Below the pieces are notes generated by a model, which was not told the origin of the DNA, made no database searches, and was given only the letters and a program-made list of their open reading frames with translations. The position numbers were made by a program, and so were the translations under genes. A DNA stretch of 64,000 bases from Pseudemcibacter sp038106445 (GTDB lineage: Bacteria > Pseudomonadota > Alphaproteobacteria > Sphingomonadales > Emcibacteraceae): assembly GCA_038106445.1 (NCBI GenBank), contig JAYODU010000001.1:310001-374000 (forward strand). Direction: 5' to 3'. This document shows positions 22,578 through 31,199 of this stretch, in pieces. How positions within the stretch are numbered: position 1 is the first letter of the stretch; every line of letters begins with the position of its first letter.

Positions 22578-23666
22578 ATGTCGTGGCAAAATAATGGTGG
22601 TGGCGATCGTGGGCCATGGGGGCAGGGCCCAAAAAAAAGCGGTGGCGGCCAGCCACCGGATATAGATGAACTTATCCGGAAGGGCCAGGATAAATTTAGA
22701 AGTGCTTTTGGCGGCGGCGGTGGAGGCGGTAGCTCCGGTTCCTTTGGTGGCGGCCGTAATATGGGTATGCTCTTTGGTGGGCTACTTCTGTTTTGGTTGT
22801 TCACATGTTTTTATACCGTAAATGCCGGTGAAGAAGCGGTTGTATTGCGTTTTGGCAAATTTGTAAAAACATCTCAGCCGGGCATCCATTTTCATTTCCG
22901 CCCGATCGAAAGTGTTGAAATCATCAATACGGAAGAAGAGCGTGAAACCCAGGTGGGATTTGTCAATGAAGAAGAAAGGCAAATGCTTACCGGTGATGAA
23001 AATATCGTCGATGCGCAGTTTACCGTATTCTGGCAGGTCAACGATGTATATGCGTATCAGTTTAATCTGAAAGACCAGGCCGAAAGCGTGAAATCAATTG
23101 CTGAAAGTGCCATGCGTGAAGTGGTTGCAAAAACTGAAGTTGAGCGGGTTATTACCAGTGATAAAGCTGGTATTGAAGAAGAAGTAAGGCAAATTTCCCA
23201 GCGTATTCTGGATGAATATCAGGCCGGAATAGAGGTAATACGTGTAAACCTTGATGAGGTGCGCCCACCCGAAGAAATTTCCGATGCATTTAATGATGTG
23301 CAGAAAGCCGAAGCGGACAGAGACAGAACAATCAGTCTTGCCATGCTTGAACAGAACCGGATTGTGCCAGAGGCACGCGGACAAGCAGCCAAAATGCTTC
23401 AGGAGGCTGAAGCCTATAAAGAGAGTGTAATAGCGGAAGCCGAAGGTGAAGCATCACGTTTTGAAGCCATATTGGCTGAATATAGTAAGGCGAAGGATGT
23501 TACACGCAGCAGGCTTTATCTGGACACGATGCAGCAAATTTTGTCAGGTACTGATAAAATCGTCATTGATGGTAATGGTGGTGGTGTGGTTCCATACCTT
23601 CCTCTAAATGAGCTGAACAGAAGATCACTTCAGGCTCCCGCTAGCCAACCAAACAGTGGTCAATAA
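22578..23666 (+). CDS. hflK: FtsH protease modulator HflK
   Basis: 362 aa. The N-terminus is Gly/Pro-rich and cytoplasmic (WQNNGGGDRGPWGQGP, then a run of glycines about residues 48-56). One membrane helix (about residues 64-82) and the SPFH/band 7 domain follow (VNAGEEAVVLRFGKFVKTSQPGIHF), then a coiled-coil region rich in Glu and Ala. HflK pairs with HflC in the inner membrane, facing the periplasm, and restrains FtsH proteolysis; FtsH is encoded at 46970. A GGAG ribosome site precedes the ATG, and hflC begins 11 nt downstream. Confidence 0.95.
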   Translation: MSWQNNGGGDRGPWGQGPKKSGGGQPPDIDELIRKGQDKFRSAFGGGGGGGSSGSFGGGRNMGMLFGGLLLFWLFTCFYTVNAGEEAVVLRFGKFVKTSQPGIHFHFRPIESVEIINTEEERETQVGFVNEEERQMLTGDENIVDAQFTVFWQVNDVYAYQFNLKDQAESVKSIAESAMREVVAKTEVERVITSDKAGIEEEVRQISQRILDEYQAGIEVIRVNLDEVRPPEEISDAFNDVQKAEADRDRTISLAMLEQNRIVPEARGQAAKMLQEAEAYKESVIAEAEGEASRFEAILAEYSKAKDVTRSRLYLDTMQQILSGTDKIVIDGNGGGVVPYLPLNELNRRSLQAPASQPNSGQ

Positions 23667-23677
23667 AGGAGCAGCTG

Positions 23678-24544
23678 ATGAATAAGAAAATAATATTTGT
23701 ATTGATTTTTATTGGTGCGGCGCTTCTGGTGTTTAGTACGGCAACTTATCAGATTAAGGAAACCGAACAAGCCATAGTGTTAAAGTTCGGGGAATACCAA
23801 AGGACCGTTAAAACATCCGGCCTTCATTTTAAAGTGCCGGTAATGGAAAATGTTGTGATTTTTGATAAGCGTACCATTCTTCTGGATATGGAAGAATATA
23901 CAATTTTTACGGCAGACCAGAAACGTATGAACGTTGATGCATTTGTTGAATATAAAATTGATGATCCATTAAGGCTGTATCAGGCTCTGCAGACAGAACT
24001 CCGGGCGGAAAACAGGTTAAGGACCATTGCGGCTTCGAGTATTCGTGAAGTTTTCGCACTCCAGGTTTTAAAGGCGGCCCTTAGCGGTGAGCGGGTTGAA
24101 ATCATTAACAGTATCCGTGAAGTGGTATCAAATGAGGCTAGTGGCCTTGGTATCCAGATTGTGGATCTTCGTATCAGGCGGACGGATTTGCCACCGGAAA
24201 ACAGTGCGCCAATTTTTCAAAGCATGATTGCCGACCGTAATCAGGTTGCAAGGGAAACCCGTGCCCGCGGGCAGGAAGAAGCATTACGTATCACATCCAA
24301 AGCGGAACGTGATCGGACAGTTATCCTTGCTGAGGCCAGAAGGGATTCTGAAAAACTTCGCGGTGAAGGGGATGCGATAGCGGCAAAAATTTATGCGGAT
24401 GCCTATAGTAAGGACCCGGAATTTTACGCCTTCTATCGTTCAATGGAAGTTTATAAAAATTCCATGAAAAATGGTGATACGTCCATGGTACTTTCACCCG
24501 ATAGCGAATTTTTCAAATATTTTGAAAATATGGGAGGAAACTGA
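23678..24544 (+). CDS. hflC: FtsH protease modulator HflC
   Basis: 288 aa, with an N-terminal membrane helix (about residues 4-22) and an SPFH domain (ETEQAIVLKFGEYQRTVKTSGLHFKVP, then FDKRTILLDMEEYTIFTADQKRMNVDAFVEYKI). The RRTDLPPENSAPIFQSM segment and an Ala/Glu/Arg-rich coiled coil come next, ending with YSKDPEFYAFYRSMEVYKNS, a typical HflC tail. It forms the HflKC complex around FtsH. Translationally close to hflK and to the small DUF2065 gene after it. Confidence 0.95.
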   Translation: MNKKIIFVLIFIGAALLVFSTATYQIKETEQAIVLKFGEYQRTVKTSGLHFKVPVMENVVIFDKRTILLDMEEYTIFTADQKRMNVDAFVEYKIDDPLRLYQALQTELRAENRLRTIAASSIREVFALQVLKAALSGERVEIINSIREVVSNEASGLGIQIVDLRIRRTDLPPENSAPIFQSMIADRNQVARETRARGQEEALRITSKAERDRTVILAEARRDSEKLRGEGDAIAAKIYADAYSKDPEFYAFYRSMEVYKNSMKNGDTSMVLSPDSEFFKYFENMGGN

Positions 24545-24551
24545 TCAATAG

Positions 24552-24734
24552 ATGCACGAATTGATCGTCGCATTGGGCCTGGTGTTTGTGATTGAGGGTG
24601 TTTGCTACGCCCTTTTTCCTATTGCAATGAAGAATATGATGAAATTTGCAATTGATCAGCACGAAAATAATATCAGGAAAGTCGGCCTTGGGGCCGCAAT
24701 TATAGGGGTTGTGATCATATATTTGGTAAAATGA
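24552..24734 (+). CDS. DUF2065 (YjeT-like) small membrane protein
   Basis: 60 aa, with two predicted helices: residues about 2-25 (ELIVALGLVFVIEGVCYALFP) and about 45-59, joined by a short charged loop (MMKFAIDQHENNIRKVGL). The E-G-x-x-Y-x-x-x-P pattern matches DUF2065, a family found downstream of hflC in many proteobacteria, so the position supports the call. Function unknown. It lies 7 nt after hflC and is probably in the same transcript. Confidence 0.85.
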   Translation: MHELIVALGLVFVIEGVCYALFPIAMKNMMKFAIDQHENNIRKVGLGAAIIGVVIIYLVK

Positions 24735-24747
24735 AGGGTTTCACGTT

Positions 24748-24794
24748 TTTGTTACGTATAATTACTTTGTTACATATAATATTACCGTAATATT
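24748..24794. promoter_or_regulatory. Tandem repeat plus palindrome upstream of degP
   Basis: TTTGTTACGTATAATTAC (24748-24765) is directly followed by the near copy TTTGTTACATATAAT+ATTAC (24766-24785). This second copy runs into a perfect 8-bp-arm palindrome AATATTAC-C-GTAATATT (24778-24794). The cluster ends 70 nt before degP, in a 129-nt gap, where an activator or repressor site would be expected. The binding protein is unknown. Confidence 0.5.
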
Positions 24795-24863
24795 GTCATA
24801 ATTGATAATAATATGAAATCTAAGGTATATATTATTCATAAAACAGATTAATCAGGAATTGAA

Positions 24864-26327
24864 ATGATAAATATTGGTAAACGATTATCCGGTGCATTCA
24901 TTATACTAGTTTGTATGATCAGTGCCCCATCATTAAGTCAGGGTCAGGGTGCACCGGAAAGTTTTGCAGATCTTTCTGAAAAATTGCTTCCGGCAGTTGT
25001 GAATGTTTATACAACGCAAAATATTCGTGTTGACCGGAACCGCAGTGGTGGCAACAATCCTTTTGAAGAATTTTTCAGACGTAATCTTCCGCCGGGGGCT
25101 GATAACGACAATGATGACCGTGATCGTGACCGTCCACGGACAAGACAAAGAAGATCACTGGGGTCAGGATTTATTATTGATGCCAGGGGCATTGTGATTA
25201 CCAATAATCACGTTATTGATGATGCGGATGAAATTTCAATCCGTCTGCAGGATGGTACGGAACTTGACGCAGAACTTGTTGGCAGGGATGACAAGGTTGA
25301 TATTGCTGTTCTGAAAGTTGACGCTGGCGAAGATTTACCCTTTGTGACATTTGGTGATGATAACAAATCACGTGTTGGGGACTGGGTGCTCGCCATTGGT
25401 AATCCATTTGGTTTGGGTGGTACCGTTACAGCGGGAATTATTTCCGCACGCAACCGCAACATTAACTCTGGTCCTTATGATAATTATATTCAAACGGATG
25501 CTTCTATTAACCGCGGTAACAGTGGTGGCCCGATGTTTAATATGAATGGCGAAGTAATCGGTATTAATACTGCAATTTTTTCGCAAACAGGTGGAAATAT
25601 AGGCATCGGGTTTGCTGTGCCATCTACGCAGGCGAAAATTATTATTGAGCAGCTCCGTGAATTTGGCCGCACAAAACGCGGACGCATTGGTGTTCGTATT
25701 ACCGGCGTTTCAGATGACATTGCAGAAAGTCTTGGTATGGACGAAGCAATCGGTGCCATGGTCAATAGTGTTGAAGAAGACAGCCCGGCAAGTGCGGCAG
25801 GTGTGGAATTTGGCGATATTATTATTGAATTTGACGGCACGGAAATTGAAGAGGTTCGAGATCTGACAACGATAGTAGCCAATACACAAATCGGCAGTAC
25901 AGTTGATATGGTTGTTCTTCGGCGTGGGGAACGTATAACGCTTTCCATCACAATCGATGAGCTTGATGAAAGTGCTGATAATGATGATATGGACAACGAT
26001 GACAGAAGTGATCCTGAACCGGAAACCATTCTTGATCTATCGCTTACTGAGCTTGACGATGAAGCACGGGAAGAGCTTGAAATTGATGAAGATATTAATG
26101 GTGTATTGATTACAGGTGTTGATTACGGCTCAGGTCGTGAAGGCATTCGCGATCTAAGACGTGGTGATGTTATTGTTGAGGTAACACAGCAGGAAGTATC
26201 TTCAATTGAAGAAGTAAGAGAACGCATTGAAGACCAGCGAAAAGCAGGTCGTTCAGTTGTGCTTCTGTCTATTTATCGCCGCGGGCAATATAGCCATATT
26301 CCTGTTCGGTTGGATGATGACGACTGA
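24864..26327 (+). CDS. degP: Do-family periplasmic serine protease (DegP/HtrA)
   Basis: 487 aa, with a Sec signal peptide (about residues 1-27, ending SQG or nearby). The trypsin-like domain carries the triad: His in NNHVIDDAD (about 113), Asp in DKVDIAVLK (about 143) and Ser in RGNSGGPMF (about 217). Two PDZ domains follow (about 275-365 and 390-480), separated by a markedly acidic linker (ESADNDDMDNDDRSDPEPE). The region before the protease core is rich in Arg and Asp. It degrades or refolds misfolded periplasmic proteins. Downstream of hflKC, so the locus has an envelope quality-control theme. Confidence 0.94.
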   Translation: MINIGKRLSGAFIILVCMISAPSLSQGQGAPESFADLSEKLLPAVVNVYTTQNIRVDRNRSGGNNPFEEFFRRNLPPGADNDNDDRDRDRPRTRQRRSLGSGFIIDARGIVITNNHVIDDADEISIRLQDGTELDAELVGRDDKVDIAVLKVDAGEDLPFVTFGDDNKSRVGDWVLAIGNPFGLGGTVTAGIISARNRNINSGPYDNYIQTDASINRGNSGGPMFNMNGEVIGINTAIFSQTGGNIGIGFAVPSTQAKIIIEQLREFGRTKRGRIGVRITGVSDDIAESLGMDEAIGAMVNSVEEDSPASAAGVEFGDIIIEFDGTEIEEVRDLTTIVANTQIGSTVDMVVLRRGERITLSITIDELDESADNDDMDNDDRSDPEPETILDLSLTELDDEAREELEIDEDINGVLITGVDYGSGREGIRDLRRGDVIVEVTQQEVSSIEEVRERIEDQRKAGRSVVLLSIYRRGQYSHIPVRLDDDD

Positions 26328-26351
26328 AAACTATCCTGAATAACTTTCAAG

Positions 26352-26385
26352 AAAGGCCCGGCGATGATCCGGGCCTTTTTTATTT
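26352..26385 (+). terminator. Rho-independent terminator of degP
   Basis: AAAGGCCCGG (26352-26361) and CCGGGCCTTT (26369-26378) form a perfect stem with a 7-nt loop. The T-run continues to about 26385. Confidence 0.92.
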
Positions 26386-26477
26386 GTGGGTGATGCTTGC
26401 ATTGATCCGCAAATTTGCATAGGCTTTTATGTGAAGATTCTACAATCCATATAAAATATAAAACGGGAGAAACCCAT

Positions 26478-28727
26478 ATGGGACTATCAACAATTTTGAA
26501 GACGACGTTACTGTTTTCTATGACTATTCCGGCATTAAATGCTGCTGAAGTTATTCGCGGCTTTACACCCGAAAATAGTGATAAGCAATATGCACTTGAA
26601 GCAGAACTTGATAATCGGATTAACCTTCAGAATATGGACGACTGGATGAAATATATGACATCCAGACCGCATGCGACCGGACAGCCATTTGATAAAGAAG
26701 TTGCGGAATTTATTGCCGGAAAATTCACGGAATGGGGGTATGATACGGAAATCAAAACATATAATGTATTAATGCCGACGCCAAAGGTGCGGGTTGTAGA
26801 ACTTGTGGAGCCCCATAGATGGTCAGCATCTTTAGAAGAAGTCGCCGTAGCAGATGACCCGACGTCCGATCAGGATGACCGTCTGCCAGTATATCATGCT
26901 TTTTCTCCCGATGGTGAAGTGACCGCTGAGGTCGTGTTTGTAAATCAGGGACTTCGCGAGGATTATGAAGATCTGGAACGCCGTGGCATCAGTGTAGAAG
27001 GAAAAATCATTCTCGCCAAATATGGTGGTTCATGGCGTGGGATCAAGCCAAAAATGGCAGAAGAAAAAGGGGCTATTGGGGCACTTATTTATTCTGATCC
27101 GGAAGAAGATGGTTATAGCCAGGGTGATATTTATCCCAAAGGGGCCTGGAAACACCCAACGGGTGCGCAGCGTGGTTCAATAATGGATCTGCCTACGCGG
27201 CCTGGTGATCCCTTAACACCGTATGTTGGTGCAACCGAAGATGCACAAAGAATAGACCTGGATGATGTTGAAATTTTTGTTGGCATTCCCACACTTCCGA
27301 TTTCATATTCTGATGCGCAACCTATACTTGAAGCGCTTGAGGGGCCTGTGGCACCTGAGCGCTGGTGGGGAGCACTTCCTATTACTTACCACATGGGCCC
27401 TGGGCCCGCGAAACTACATCTGAAACTTGAGTTTAGCTGGGATGTTGTACCAACTTACAATGTGATTGCAAAAATGGAGGGTTCAGAATTTCCTGATCAA
27501 TGGGTTATTCGCGGCAATCATCATGATGCCTGGGTCCACGGAGCTGCTGACCCTATTTCCGGCATGGTTGTGGAAATGGAAGAAGCACGAATTCTAGCGG
27601 AATATGCGGCCGAGACAGGCTGGCGTCCCAAAAGAACGATCGTGTTTGCAGCATGGGGTTCTGAAGAACAGGGGCTGATTGGCTCGGTTGAATGGGTTGA
27701 AGATAATGCTGACGAACTTAGAAAAAAAGCAGTTGCCTATATTAATACCGATGGTAATGGTGCTGGTTTTCTTGGCGCTGGCGGATCACATACGCTTGAA
27801 ACATTTTTTGATCAGATAGCGCATGCTGTAACCGATCCAATTCAAGGGATGTCCTCTGCGGATCGTGTGCGTTCCCAAAACCTCATGTCTGGTAATCCCG
27901 TAACGCGTGGCCGTGCTGAAAAATCAAGCCACTATTATTTGAGTGCTCTGGGTTCAGGTTCCGATTATTCAGGATTTTTCCAGCATTTGGGTGTTGCATC
28001 CATGAATATTGGTTACGGTGGTGAATATGGTGGTGGATCATACCACACCAATTATGACAGTTATCATTATTATACCAAGTTTCGCGATCCTGGCCTTCAC
28101 TATACCAAAGCCTTAGGTTCAGTAACGGGGCGTGTGGCTACGAGGCTTGCAAACGCAGATGTGCTGCCGTTTCAATTTGGTAATTTTGCCCGAACAGTTT
28201 CGGAATATGCGGATGAAATGGTTGCTGCCATGGAAAAAACACGCGCCGATGTTGTACGCCATAACATGCTCGTCCGGGAAGGACATTATAAGGCTGCAGC
28301 GAATATCCGTGAGCCATTTCAGGAGCCGACTGTGCGAGAAGAGGTGCCTTATATCAACCTTTCACCCATGCAGAATTCTGTAGACCGTCTGAAATCATCC
28401 GCTGCTGCGTTTGACGCTGCATACATGGCGATGACAGAGGCGGGCTATCCTCTTTCAAAGAATGATGTGGATGCACTTGATAAACTTATGTATCAAATCG
28501 AATCCAAACTTATTCGTCCTGAAGGGCTTCCGCGGCGGCCGTGGTACCGGCATCACATTTATGCGCCGGGATATTACACAGGCTATGGTGTTAAAACACT
28601 GCCGGGAGTACGCGAAGGCATCGAAGAATATAAATGGGAAGAAACGCAGGAACAAATGGCAAAGCTTGCAGAAGTATTGAACGCTTATTGTGATCAGCTT
28701 GACCAGGCAACAGCCATGATGAAGTAA
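26478..28727 (+). CDS. Secreted M28B (glutamate carboxypeptidase II-like) metallopeptidase
   Basis: 749 aa, with a Sec signal peptide (about residues 1-22). The architecture is that of PSMA/transferrin-receptor-like peptidases: a protease-associated insert (VFVNQGLREDYEDLERRGISVEGKIILAKYGG), the M28 zinc core, and a C-terminal helical dimerisation domain. Zinc ligands appear in RGNHHDAWVHGAADP (His, Asp), WGSEEQGLIGS (the catalytic and ligand Glu pair), YINTDGNG (Asp) and YHTNYDSYHYY (His). It is probably an exported carboxypeptidase for peptides ending in acidic residues. ATG 26478 follows CGGGAGA; an upstream in-frame start would displace the signal peptide. Confidence 0.9.
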   Translation: MGLSTILKTTLLFSMTIPALNAAEVIRGFTPENSDKQYALEAELDNRINLQNMDDWMKYMTSRPHATGQPFDKEVAEFIAGKFTEWGYDTEIKTYNVLMPTPKVRVVELVEPHRWSASLEEVAVADDPTSDQDDRLPVYHAFSPDGEVTAEVVFVNQGLREDYEDLERRGISVEGKIILAKYGGSWRGIKPKMAEEKGAIGALIYSDPEEDGYSQGDIYPKGAWKHPTGAQRGSIMDLPTRPGDPLTPYVGATEDAQRIDLDDVEIFVGIPTLPISYSDAQPILEALEGPVAPERWWGALPITYHMGPGPAKLHLKLEFSWDVVPTYNVIAKMEGSEFPDQWVIRGNHHDAWVHGAADPISGMVVEMEEARILAEYAAETGWRPKRTIVFAAWGSEEQGLIGSVEWVEDNADELRKKAVAYINTDGNGAGFLGAGGSHTLETFFDQIAHAVTDPIQGMSSADRVRSQNLMSGNPVTRGRAEKSSHYYLSALGSGSDYSGFFQHLGVASMNIGYGGEYGGGSYHTNYDSYHYYTKFRDPGLHYTKALGSVTGRVATRLANADVLPFQFGNFARTVSEYADEMVAAMEKTRADVVRHNMLVREGHYKAAANIREPFQEPTVREEVPYINLSPMQNSVDRLKSSAAAFDAAYMAMTEAGYPLSKNDVDALDKLMYQIESKLIRPEGLPRRPWYRHHIYAPGYYTGYGVKTLPGVREGIEEYKWEETQEQMAKLAEVLNAYCDQLDQATAMMK

Positions 28728-28752
28728 CTTGCCATTATTCTAAAACATGATG

Positions 28753-28783
28753 AGCCGGGTTCAGTTTGACCCGGCTTATTATT
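28753..28783 (+). terminator. Rho-independent terminator of the M28 peptidase gene
   Basis: AGCCGGGT (28753-28760) pairs with ACCCGGCT (28769-28776), loop 8 nt, followed by a T-rich stretch (TATTATTT). Confidence 0.85.
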
Positions 28784-28905
28784 TACTGCTTAGCAGTTTG
28801 TAAGCCAATGATGTCGCCTTCTTAGATTCAGAAATATCTGCCTATTTTTATAGACTATATGTTTAAAACTAGCAGATAAAATTGAAGATTTCGTATAGTT
28901 TATTT

Positions 28906-28932
28906 AAGGCACTTATTTAAGTGCCTTTTTTA
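28906..28932 (+). terminator. Second hairpin with a rightward T-run between the M28 gene and pgk
   Basis: AAGGCACTT (28906-28914), loop ATTT, AAGTGCCTT (28919-28927), then five more T residues on the plus strand. Its polarity suits a rightward transcript, although the only rightward gene upstream already has a terminator. In the pgk direction the stem is followed by AAATAAAC, a poor tail, so termination of pgk by this stem is less likely. Confidence 0.7.
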
Positions 28933-28952
28933 GACTGCCGGACACGTAATAC

Positions 28953-30167
28953 TTATTCTGCGAGCAAGACTTCAACGCCGGGCAGTTTTTTTCCCTCCAT
29001 CCATTCAAGAAAAGCACCACCTGCTGTTGAAATATGTGAAAATTTATCCGCGACCCCGGCATGATTAACCGCAGCAACAGTATCGCCGCCCCCTGCAACA
29101 GAAACCAGCGATCCGCTTTCAGTTAGCTCAGCCGCCTTGACCGCAAGAGCTATAGTTGCGGCATCAAACGGTTCAATTTCAAAAGCACCCATTGGGCCGT
29201 TCCAAATCAATGTCTTGCAATTTTCCAGTTCAGCGGCAAGCATTGTTGTTGAAATAGGCCCCACATCAAGGATCATTTCATCGGCTTGAACATCATCTGT
29301 TCCTGTCGTGCGGTTTTTCGCATTAGCAGCGAATTCTTTTGCAACAACTACATCAGTCGGAAGATGGATTTTACAGTCATTCGCAGAAGCATTGGTGAGA
29401 ATGGCCTTTGTGGTTTCCGCAAGATCATGTTCACATAACGATGCCCCCACGTCTATTCCCTGTGCAGACAGAAACGTATTTGCCATACCCCCACCGATAA
29501 TTAAATGGTCAACTTTTTCAACGAGGTGGGTGAGCACATCCAGTTTTGTTGACACTTTCGCACCACCAACGAGCGCGGCAACCGGACGTTCCGGTGAACC
29601 GAGCGCCGCTTCTAGAGCAATAAGCTCTTTTTCTAGGGCAAGTCCGGCAGCACTTGGCAGAATTTCTGCAACACCAACAGTCGAGGAATGTGCGCGGTGA
29701 CAACAGGAAAAGGCATCATTTACAAAATAATCAGCATTTCTTGCAAGTTCAGCAGAGAATTCAGGATCGTTTTTAGTTTCCTGTTTGTAAAAACGAACAT
29801 TTTCAAGTAGCAGAACAGCACCATCTTCCATAGCATCAATAACATCAACCACGTCGTCGCCAATGCAGTCATCAATAAAGGAAACAGGAAGTTTCGTTTC
29901 GTTCGCAAGTGGCTGACCTAGCGGCTCCAGCGACATTTCAGAATTTCGTTCACCTTGTGGGCGTCCAAAATGCGATATAACGATTACCCGTGCGCCACGT
30001 TCTGAAAGGGTTTTAATGGTTGGGGTAACCGATTTTATCCGTGTATTATCTGTCACGACCCTTGTACCGTCTTCTTCGACTTTCATGGGTACATTTAAGT
30101 CAGCGCGAAGAAGGACGCGCTTGCCTTCAAGCGCGCCCAGGCTTTCAATGTTTCTGAACTTTGTCAT
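28953..30167 (-). CDS. pgk: Phosphoglycerate kinase
   Basis: 404 aa, full length. The N-terminal domain has VLLRADLNVP, SHFGRPQG, LLENVRFYKQETKNDPEFS and DYFVNDAFSCCHRAHSSTVG. The C-terminal nucleotide domain has VGGAKVSTKLDVL, LIIGGGMANTFL, LIWNGPMGAFE and VAGGGDTVAAV. It converts 1,3-bisphosphoglycerate and ADP to 3-phosphoglycerate and ATP. Its ATG shares one base with the gap stop (TAATG), so the two are translationally coupled; third gene of the tkt-gap-pgk run. Confidence 0.97.
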   Translation of the reverse strand: MTKFRNIESLGALEGKRVLLRADLNVPMKVEEDGTRVVTDNTRIKSVTPTIKTLSERGARVIVISHFGRPQGERNSEMSLEPLGQPLANETKLPVSFIDDCIGDDVVDVIDAMEDGAVLLLENVRFYKQETKNDPEFSAELARNADYFVNDAFSCCHRAHSSTVGVAEILPSAAGLALEKELIALEAALGSPERPVAALVGGAKVSTKLDVLTHLVEKVDHLIIGGGMANTFLSAQGIDVGASLCEHDLAETTKAILTNASANDCKIHLPTDVVVAKEFAANAKNRTTGTDDVQADEMILDVGPISTTMLAAELENCKTLIWNGPMGAFEIEPFDAATIALAVKAAELTESGSLVSVAGGGDTVAAVNHAGVADKFSHISTAGGAFLEWMEGKKLPGVEVLLAE

Positions 30168-31174
30168 TAGCCGACTTCATGCAGGACTTTAGCGGTATCT
30201 GACATACGGTTTGCAAAACCCCATTCATTATCATACCAGGTCAGAATACGGACAAGATTACCGTCCATTACCGCTGTTTGGGTTGAATCGAAGCTTGAAC
30301 TATGGGCATCGTGGTTAAGATCAATCGACACCACAGGTTCATCGATATAGGCAAGAATACCCTTCAAGCGTCCATTGGCGGCTTTCTTGATTGCGGCGTT
30401 AATTTCATCTTCCGTTGTATTGCGTTTTGCGATGAATGTAAGATCGACCATAGACACATTAGGTGTTGGTACACGTACGGACGTACCATCCAGTTTTCCG
30501 GCCAGTTCAGGAAGCACAAGACCAACAGCGCGTGCGGCCCCGGTTGATGTCGGGATCATGCTTAAGGCACATGCACGGGCACGGCGCGGGTCTTTATGAA
30601 GTGTGTCTAGAATCCGTTGGTCACCTGTATAGGCATGAACAGTTGTCATTATGCCTTTTTCAATGCCAACAGCTTCATTAAGGACTTGTGCAACGGGTGC
30701 AAGGCAGTTTGTCGTACAGGAAGCATTTGAAATAATATTATCCCCAGCTTCCAGTTTATCATGATTTACACCATAAACGATTGTTTTGCTGACACCTGAT
30801 GCCGGTGCAGAAATCAGTACTTTCTTTGCCCCAGCATCAAGATGTGCTGATGCTTTATCCTTATCTACAAAAATACCGGTGCATTCGTAAACGACATCCA
30901 CATCCAGATCACCCCATGGAAGATCCGCCGGATTACGTTCCGCTGATACGGCAATCTTATCATTACCGATCACAATGTTATTGCCGTCGACACTAACATC
31001 AAAAGGGAATGGACCATGGACGCTGTCACGCTTAAGAAGATAAGCATTCATTTCAACATCACCAAGATCATTAATGGCCACTACTTTGATGTCGTCACGA
31101 CCACTTTCGTATATTCCGCGAAGGGCGAGACGGCCAATGCGACCAAAACCGTTAATTGCGACACGAATTGCCAT
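30167..31174 (-). CDS. gap: Glyceraldehyde-3-phosphate dehydrogenase, type I
   Basis: 335 aa, the usual length. The Rossmann motif INGFGRIGR is at residues 6-14. The catalytic cysteine is in SNASCTTNCLAP (about residue 153), and the substrate-binding segments are TVHAYTGDQ, SMIPTSTGAARA, VPTPNVS and WYDNEWGF. It oxidises GAP with phosphate and NAD(P). An Asn-Asp pair in AINDLGD (end of the second strand) suggests NAD preference. ATG 31174 has GGAG nine nt upstream. The middle gene of tkt-gap-pgk, 25 nt after tkt. Confidence 0.96.
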   Translation of the reverse strand: MAIRVAINGFGRIGRLALRGIYESGRDDIKVVAINDLGDVEMNAYLLKRDSVHGPFPFDVSVDGNNIVIGNDKIAVSAERNPADLPWGDLDVDVVYECTGIFVDKDKASAHLDAGAKKVLISAPASGVSKTIVYGVNHDKLEAGDNIISNASCTTNCLAPVAQVLNEAVGIEKGIMTTVHAYTGDQRILDTLHKDPRRARACALSMIPTSTGAARAVGLVLPELAGKLDGTSVRVPTPNVSMVDLTFIAKRNTTEDEINAAIKKAANGRLKGILAYIDEPVVSIDLNHDAHSSSFDSTQTAVMDGNLVRILTWYDNEWGFANRMSDTAKVLHEVG

Positions 31175-31199
31175 AATATTTTTCTCCATTATAAAATAT

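Noticed and set aside
22700..22745. Glycine-codon repeat in hflK as a tandem-repeat element
   Set aside because: A Gly-rich linker at this place is usual for HflK proteins.
25490..26029. Long open frame antisense to degP (about 179 codons, Ser/Pro-rich)
   Set aside because: It mirrors the coding bias of degP, has low-complexity composition and no ribosome site or homology pattern.
28906..28932. Terminator of pgk (leftward)
   Set aside because: The T-run lies on the wrong side of the hairpin for the leftward transcript.
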